Origin: Adiantum capillus-veneris
Lineage: Eukaryota > Streptophyta > Polypodiopsida > Polypodiales > Pteridaceae
Direction of reading: 5' to 3'
DNA length: 64,000 bases
NCBI GenBank assembly: GCA_014529385.2
Contig: CM043967.1
Location: 80,800,278 to 80,864,277, forward strand
In this document: positions 58,982 to 64,000 of the stretch, piece by piece
Numbering within the stretch: the first letter of the stretch is position 1
How the letters are laid out: every line of letters starts with the position of its first letter
The notes under the pieces: generated by a model
Database searches by the model: none
What the model was told of the DNA's origin: nothing
The model's input: only the letters and a program-made list of their open reading frames with translations
Translations under genes and position numbers: made by a program

Positions 58982-59026
58982 TGTCAAAGTGGACGATGCG
59001 GAAGCGTAGAGGCAAAGGAGGGGGGG

Positions 59027-59065
<39 letters not shown>

Positions 59066-59255
59066 CGTGAACCAATCAACCTTGGAAATGAATAATTGAA
59101 TTTTTATACAATGGAGGCAAGGGGTTGCTTATATAGCAACCTCAGTAAATTACCCTACTCGAGACTTTGACAAATAAGTAAAATAAATACCTAAAAGCCA
59201 AACTAAATAATGTGATCACATTGGGCAGTTCACTTGAGATGCCAAAACTCTAACA
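58982..59255 (-). repeat. 3' LTR of element B
   Basis: Begins TGTCAAAG, ends CTCTAACA; includes poly-G then (GA)n at 59021-59062. Confidence 0.87.
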
Positions 59256-59738
59256 CCCTCTTTGCAGCTCATAGTAGACATCAATAGTGAGACCAAGTCG
59301 ATCAAGAAGCTACCATGGACACCCCAACAGTGGCCACCAACTGGATACACCTCGGTGTTGCTCTCCTCAACATTGTACTTGAAAGTAATGCCATCTTGAG
59401 CATCGGTTGCCTTTGTAGAAACTTTGAACTATAGACCACACTACGACCAATAATCCTCATTCGTGAACTGTGAACACATCACGTCCAAAATATAAAACTC
59501 AAAGATAATGAACTGTTGGAACACATCCTGTCCATAATCTGACCAACAACAATGAATTGGTGCACTCATCCATAGTGTTTTAGACGTCTGATTGATTCCG
59601 TACCAGATGCATGTGCATTGAATTCCGACCTACAGGTCCAAACACCAATAGCTTGAACTCCAACACAAGGGTCCAAATTAGTTATAGGGAGCATTTCTTG
59701 CCCCTCTCTTCCACTCACAAGCCTCTCTCTGGCCGAAG

Positions 59739-60068
59739 CTAGTGGTGACACCTGTCATCTCTGTCTAGCTTGCCTTTATCCTTGTCTTCCCGTGAGTTCC
59801 TGCTTTTGCCTTTAGCTTCAAACTCGCAAGCCAAACAAAGCGTTGAGTCACATTCATGACAATTGTGATCGTACCTCGTGGGTACCAAGGCAGCTAACTG
59901 AGTATTGTTATTGCCATCCTTTTCCAACTGACCTTTGCCGATGTCCTCTAGCGAACTCCTCCATTTTCTTTTGACTTCACAAACTTGAGCCAAACAATTT
60001 TCCGGGTTCCTTGAGAACTGTGCCAATGCATAGGCCGCTAAATGGATGGTTGGCGATCCATTATCCAT
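59739..60068 (-). CDS. Small conserved ORF of element B, unknown function
   Basis: 109 codons, sense to the element, starting M-D-N-G-S-P-T-I-H-L-A-A. It shares with element A the core W-R-S-S-L-E-D, G-Q-L-E-K-D-G, R-Y-D-H, C-D-S-T-L-C-L-A and E-F-E-A-K-G-K, and ends in a charged D-K-G-K-L-D-R-D stretch. The two cysteines of C-D-S-T-L-C are kept in both. No known family recognised. It is the only reading frame kept in both copies of this otherwise non-coding element. Confidence 0.45.
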   Translation of the reverse strand: MDNGSPTIHLAAYALAQFSRNPENCLAQVCEVKRKWRSSLEDIGKGQLEKDGNNNTQLAALVPTRYDHNCHECDSTLCLACEFEAKGKSRNSREDKDKGKLDRDDRCHH

Positions 60069-60857
60069 AGCTTTTGGTTGGTTTCAGTCAATGTCGTCGG
60101 GCCTCGAGCAAGGGGAGAACATATTAAAGTTACAAGATCTGGTAATCGGGTACCTTCTGGCACTCCACAAAATGGCCGTACAAACCAAGCCGCAAAAGAT
60201 CCAAGCCGATTCAATTCCACTACAAAGGGGACTCCACATGCAACGGGCTCCGCACAATCTGCTATCCCACTATGAAATCCGAAACTATGTTGCTGATGCT
60301 TGGCACGTTTACCTTGTGGTAGGCCTCGAACAAATCCAAAGCTCCACAAGAACTCCAAGCCGGTCGACTCGTCAGCAATGCCCAAGTTGCAAGATCTCCA
60401 AGTCTCACCAAAAAGCTCCAATGGCCCAATCCCCAAGGCCGTCCAAGAATAGGCCACAAAACTCCTTCTCCGCTGCCCAAACTGTCGCCAAGCTAGGCCG
60501 CTGGCCTAGCATTTCAAAACGTTGGCCACTGTGGGCTCGTTGCCTTGGCGCAACGTTTCAAAATGCTTGAGGCTGTCACACTGGCGTCTCAAAACACAGG
60601 TGCATCGCAGTGCAATCGGTAGAGGCCTGGTCCCGACAACGTTTTAAAACGTTGTCGCAAGGCAGGGGGGAACACCAAGTGGCACTGAGGCAAGGGGTGG
60701 TGAGTGCCGGCAACGGAAGTGGTTGCGTTTTAAAATGCAAGGGTAGGAGAGAGAAGCAACGACAAGCGAGTTCCTCCAAAATGAGCTCTTGTCTAGGGCA
60801 GCTCCGTCACGCCAAGGCTCTTCACACGCTAAGCTTCACCAAGAGGCTTTGATACCA

Positions 60858-60895
60858 TGTCAAAGTCCACGATGCCGAAGTGTAGAGACCAAGGG

Positions 60896-60954
<59 letters not shown>

Positions 60955-61141
60955 TCTTGAACCAATCAACCTTAGCAATGAATAATTGAATGTGTATACA
61001 ATGGAGGCAAAGGGTTGCTTATATAGCAACCTCAGTAAATTTCCCTACCCAAGACTTTGACAAATAAAATAAATACCTAAAATCCAAACTAAATAATGGG
61101 ATCACATTGAGCAGTTCACTTGAGATGCCAAAACTCTAACA
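60858..61141 (-). repeat. 5' LTR of element B
   Basis: TATA box CTATATAAG (complement of 61018-61026); (GA)n at 60896-60952 lies downstream of it in the transcript sense. Confidence 0.87.
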
Positions 61142-61149
61142 GACACAAG

Positions 61150-61161
61150 GGGGGGGGGGGG

Positions 61162-61219
<58 letters not shown>

Positions 61220-61221
61220 TG
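61150..61221. repeat. Poly-G and (GA)n microsatellite
   Basis: Fourteen G followed by about 26 GA units, just outside element B. Confidence 0.95.
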
Positions 61222-62105
61222 AATGAGATAAAGTTGCAATCTATTTTGTGATTTTTGTTTTGTGGTAGCTAGGACAATGATTGCAAAAAAAGCATCGTAT
61301 ACGGTGCGCTCGGAGTTAGTGCAAAATATTGTGTCCAATTTGCAACAACAGAATGTTTCTTTTTCAGAATGTTTGAGCCTTAATTTTGAGCCCTTTTTCT
61401 CTCTCTTGTTAATTGTAAGTTCTAAACATGATAAACCAACTTGATATTTTAAAATTTATTGTTAGATTGTACAATTTTACCTTTTTCTATGTAGCAAATA
61501 AGACGTCCAATTAGCTAGATTATTATTGAGAGAATTTGCTAGTTGGGATCTAACTAGCAATTTCTCACTATGTGGTCATTGACTTACCATACACTTGCCA
61601 TGTAGGAAATGTGTACTTAGTATGTGGTAAGTCACTTACCATATAGTGAGAGACCTGCTACTTTAATATCTAGCAAATTCTCACACGTGCTAGTTTAATC
61701 TAGCAAACATCTAGCTATATTATTTTTTTGCTACATGGGAGTTGGTCCAAAGCTCCTTGTGATTCTCACGCCTTTGAGCTGTGCGAATGGGTAGCTTCCC
61801 TCAACGAACACTCTCCTGCCCTTTGGGTATGTAGCAGGCTGTGTGAGTGGGATACCGCGTGCTAAAGCCATGGGGACACAATCTAATTGTCTTGATGTAT
61901 GCATATTATTTTTCATTAATGAATTTCTTTTTAGAGATGTTTTTTCCTTGTTATAAGCTGGCAATTGAGGACTTTGTTTCTAGAGGGAATGAGATGGGAT
62001 GTAGGTCAAGGTTTCTATGGCTAGGTCAAAGATGCAACTGATCATTGTGTCTCTCCGGCCAGTCATAAATTATCTCTTTAGAAAGATGGTTCTTGCAAAG
62101 CTTTG
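61222..62105 (+). other. Possible decayed 5' part of the nucleotidyltransferase gene
   Basis: A plus-strand open stretch (61262-61411, with S-Y-T-V-R-S-E-L-V-Q-N-I-V) ends at a strong donor, GTAAGTTC. It might be an exon of the gene whose 3' part lies at 62106-63179, but the catalytic G-S...D-x-D segment was not found between them. On the minus strand 61731-61870 gives an open segment with Y-P-K-G-R-R-V-F-V-E-G-S, unrecognised. Confidence 0.25.
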
Positions 62106-63179
62106 AGCCATAACAAGATTCCACTGCTTCCATGTCTTGAGGTATCATTCTTAAGCAAGTTACAGCTGCTACTACTTGGAGTCGGATCACTTACAATCAA
62201 TTGCTCCGGCTTTAAAGGTGGAGCTTGCCAAACTGGCAACGTGTATTTAAACGCTTTTGTGCATCCATACTTGTACATTATTTTTAGGCATCATTCCTAA
62301 GCAAGTTACAGTTGCTACTACTTGGAGTCGGATCATTGCTTCCATGTCTTGAGGTATCATTCCTAAGCAAGTTACAGCTGCTACTACTTGGAGTCGGATC
62401 ACTTACAATAAATTGCTCCGGCTTCAAAGGTGGAGCTTGCCAAAATGGCAGCGTGTATTTAAACGCTTTTGTGCATCCATACTTGTACATTATTTTTAGG
62501 AAACTCGAGCTTTTTGCAGCCCTTCTTCATTGTATTTTATGACTTAATTTTTAAATTATTAGTAAATTTTTTGAAGTGCTACACACAGTTCTCAACTTTT
62601 TATTTTCAGCTTTGCTAAATGTCATAGATGTTCGTGAAAGTAGTTGCACTTGTTTTCATTTAATTTGTGTTTTCCTTAAAAGAGTGTTGTACTGCTTGGT
62701 TAAAGCAACATATTGAAAATAGTCTTCTAATTGTGGTCCTGTTGTTTTTATGTTGCAAGGAAATGGAGCCTACGTATAGCGTTAGTGTTGGTGGCATAAA
62801 GTGTGCATACTTTGATAGGGTTGACAAGAACAAAGAAAGTCTGGTAGATGTAGTGACATCGTTTTTTGATTACTGGGCTTTCATGCATGATTACACTCGC
62901 ACAGTTATTTCGATTCGAACTGGCAAGTTTCTCAAGTGTTGAGATCCTCAAAGAGCCGCAAGCGTCATCTTCTTCTTATCATTTTCCTTCTTCTGACCAC
63001 CGTTTTTGAATGTGTCTTTATCGGCGTATCTTTCATTTCAGTAAAGCCACTTGATATGCATCGAAGATCCATTTGAAGTATCGCATGACCTAGGGCGTGT
63101 GGTTGATAAACATAGCATTCGGATCTTTACCGACATGGCCCCAAACTTTGCCAAAAAAGGTCAAAATTGGACCAATTAA
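62106..63179 (+). pseudogene. Terminal nucleotidyltransferase (PAP-associated domain), 3' part
   Basis: Three segments fit the C-terminal PAP/25A-associated domain of plant non-canonical poly(A)/poly(U) polymerases (URT1/HESO1/Cid1 group). Segment 1 ends 62141 (P-L-L-P-C-L-E, donor GTATCA). Segment 2 is 62760-62935 (Y-S-V-S-V-G-G-I-K-C-A-Y-F-D, then N-K-E-S-L-V, F-F-D-Y-W-A, V-I-S-I-R-T-G-K). Segment 3 starts 63048 ([21 protein letters not shown]). After that the family sequence is lost and a TAA follows at 63177. A 7-base insertion near 62102 shifts frame within F-L-Q-S/H-N-K-I-P. The catalytic domain was not found. Such enzymes add U or A tails to RNA 3' ends. Confidence 0.6.
62131..62500. 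repeat. Tandem duplication in a nucleotidyltransferase intron
   Basis: 62133-62288 and 62348-62500 are near-identical (GTATCATTC, CTACTACTTGGAGTCGGATC, ATTGCTCCGGCTT, TTATTTTTAGG). The spacer 62289-62347 is a partial third copy. The unit includes the exon end and splice donor at 62141, so a second potential donor exists at about 62356. Confidence 0.85.
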
Positions 63180-63491
63180 AATGAAACCCCCCAAGAGGCC
63201 TTGTCTGCTGAGGAGAGAGAAGAAAGGGATTTGATTAAAAGAGATAAGTGGGCCCCATTTTAATAGCTACAACACCTACACAATTTTCAGAGAGCTCATT
63301 TTGAAGCAAGACCCTCGGTTTCAAGTGGCCATAACTCTTTCATCTTTCATTTATTTTTTGCCTATGGATAATCTATGGACATCTCCACGAGGGCTGCAAG
63401 AATTATGCGTCAGGACACAAATCCATGTATTGCACTTTTTGAACCCCACACCCGGTAGAAGGCTCTGGCTGCGTAGCGAACAAATACAGCA
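63180..63491. other. Unassigned stretch
   Basis: No recognised feature between the stop of the nucleotidyltransferase remnant and a possible splice acceptor (AAATACAG, ending 63491). Confidence 0.4.
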
Positions 63492-63684
63492 AGATAGATG
63501 AGTTGATTGGGGAATTTGAGCTTACTAGAAAAAGCAGATCTTCTCAAACTCAAGAGGTTGTATTGAGGGTGCTAGACAATGAAGGGAATTGCCTCTGCAT
63601 ATTACATATTCACACTGTCAATTCAGCCGGAAAGTGGTTTCATTGTGCTTTTCGAGCACAAAACAGTGTAATAGCTCGCTAGAA
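63492..63684 (+). CDS. Possible orphan terminal exon, unrecognised protein
   Basis: After an acceptor-like AAATACAG the frame K-I-D-E-L-I-G-E-F-E-L-T-R stays open for about 64 codons to a TAG, ending with K-W-F-H-C-A-F-R-A-Q-N-S-V-I-A-R. There is no ATG, so it can only be an internal or last exon. No family recognised. It could be the last exon of the gene at 62106-63179 or chance. Confidence 0.25.
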
Positions 63685-64000
63685 TCGGAGGGCCGGCTTA
63701 TTAGGTGAAGTATAGTATACATGGTGCACTTGTACGCTACTTTGTCCCAACCAATTTACCTCTTCTCTGCACCATGTTACGATGTAACAAGCTTTCCTGG
63801 CACTTGTCATTTTAAACATACCAAGCGTTATTTTTTAGTTTTCTTTTCTTTTTGGTTTTGAAAGCTAGGAGTACTCTACTCTCAAATTGATTATTTATTA
63901 TTGACTCTGGTCAACTGTGTCAACCATAGTTTTGTTTCATTCTTGGTTGGGGGCTACTCGCCACTCCAGGAACTAAGTATGTGCTACGCAGATTTTTACA
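63685..64000. other. Window end, nothing recognised
   Basis: AT-rich with no coding series or repeat noticed. Confidence 0.4.

Larger units (their letters stand above)
58982..61141 (-). mobile_element. Small non-autonomous LTR retrotransposon B
   Basis: Sister of element A. LTRs 58982-59255 and 60858-61141, interior 1.6 kb. Minus-strand primer site TGGTATCAAAGCC lies directly inside the 5' LTR and a purine tract (GCAAAGAGGG) abuts the 3' LTR. Flanks GACAT and GACAC suggest a 5-bp duplication with one change. No polymerase genes. It is shorter than TR-GAG elements and longer than typical TRIMs. Confidence 0.87.

Noticed and set aside
61731-61964. Minus-strand frame with Y-P-K-G-R-R-V-F-V-E-G-S as a gene
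   Set aside because: No family recognised, no conserved neighbours and no supporting splice sites; left unannotated.

Overview
The window reads as nuclear DNA of a seed-free land plant with a large, repeat-laden genome, most likely a fern and possibly a lycophyte or bryophyte. Three things point there: spliced plant-type genes, dense Copia, Gypsy, CACTA and LINE elements, and a 16-exon gene for betaine lipid (DGTS) synthase, a lipid pathway kept by algae, bryophytes, lycophytes and ferns but absent from seed plants. Long (GA)n and (GT)n tracts are unusually frequent. There is no bacterial or organellar gene content.

Layout. 1-9446: AT-rich gene-poor DNA with microsatellites, hairpins, a tRNA-derived SINE-like piece and a Copia relic. 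9447-11916: small LTR element A (minus strand). 14449-19170: BTA1 (minus strand, 16 exons, in frame across every GT-AG junction), the one convincing intact host gene. 20991-22233: a 211-bp MITE and Helitron-like ends. 22234-31135: a complete 8.9-kb Gypsy-like element H with LTRs, target-site duplication (TSD), tRNA-type primer site, gag and protease but no reverse transcriptase or integrase. 32607-38661: two decayed Copia elements, C (+) and D (-), head to head. 38996-57363: a nest. Dead Copia F (+) is split by a CACTA transposon (40440-54948, TSD AAT). The CACTA transposase gene is in turn split by a complete Copia G (44714-49891, TSD GCAAC) of the same family as F, and the CACTA also carries LINE sequence. 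57364-58981: SINE-like and MITE copies. 58982-61141: small LTR element B, sister of A. 61222-64000: 3' part of a terminal nucleotidyltransferase gene, probably decayed.

How parts relate. BTA1 would make DGTS from diacylglycerol and S-adenosylmethionine. Copia G keeps one uninterrupted 1448-codon Gag-Pol frame and is the only element here that looks autonomous. H, A and B have intact LTR structure but lack polymerase genes, so they would need enzymes from elsewhere. The CACTA encodes a TNP2-like transposase and a second TNPA/Ptta-like protein, both now broken. Several LTR families carry a microsatellite inside the LTR, downstream of the TATA box, which may explain part of the GA/GT richness. 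Exon boundaries, LTR edges and TSDs were read by eye; family names rest on motif recognition, not on searches.
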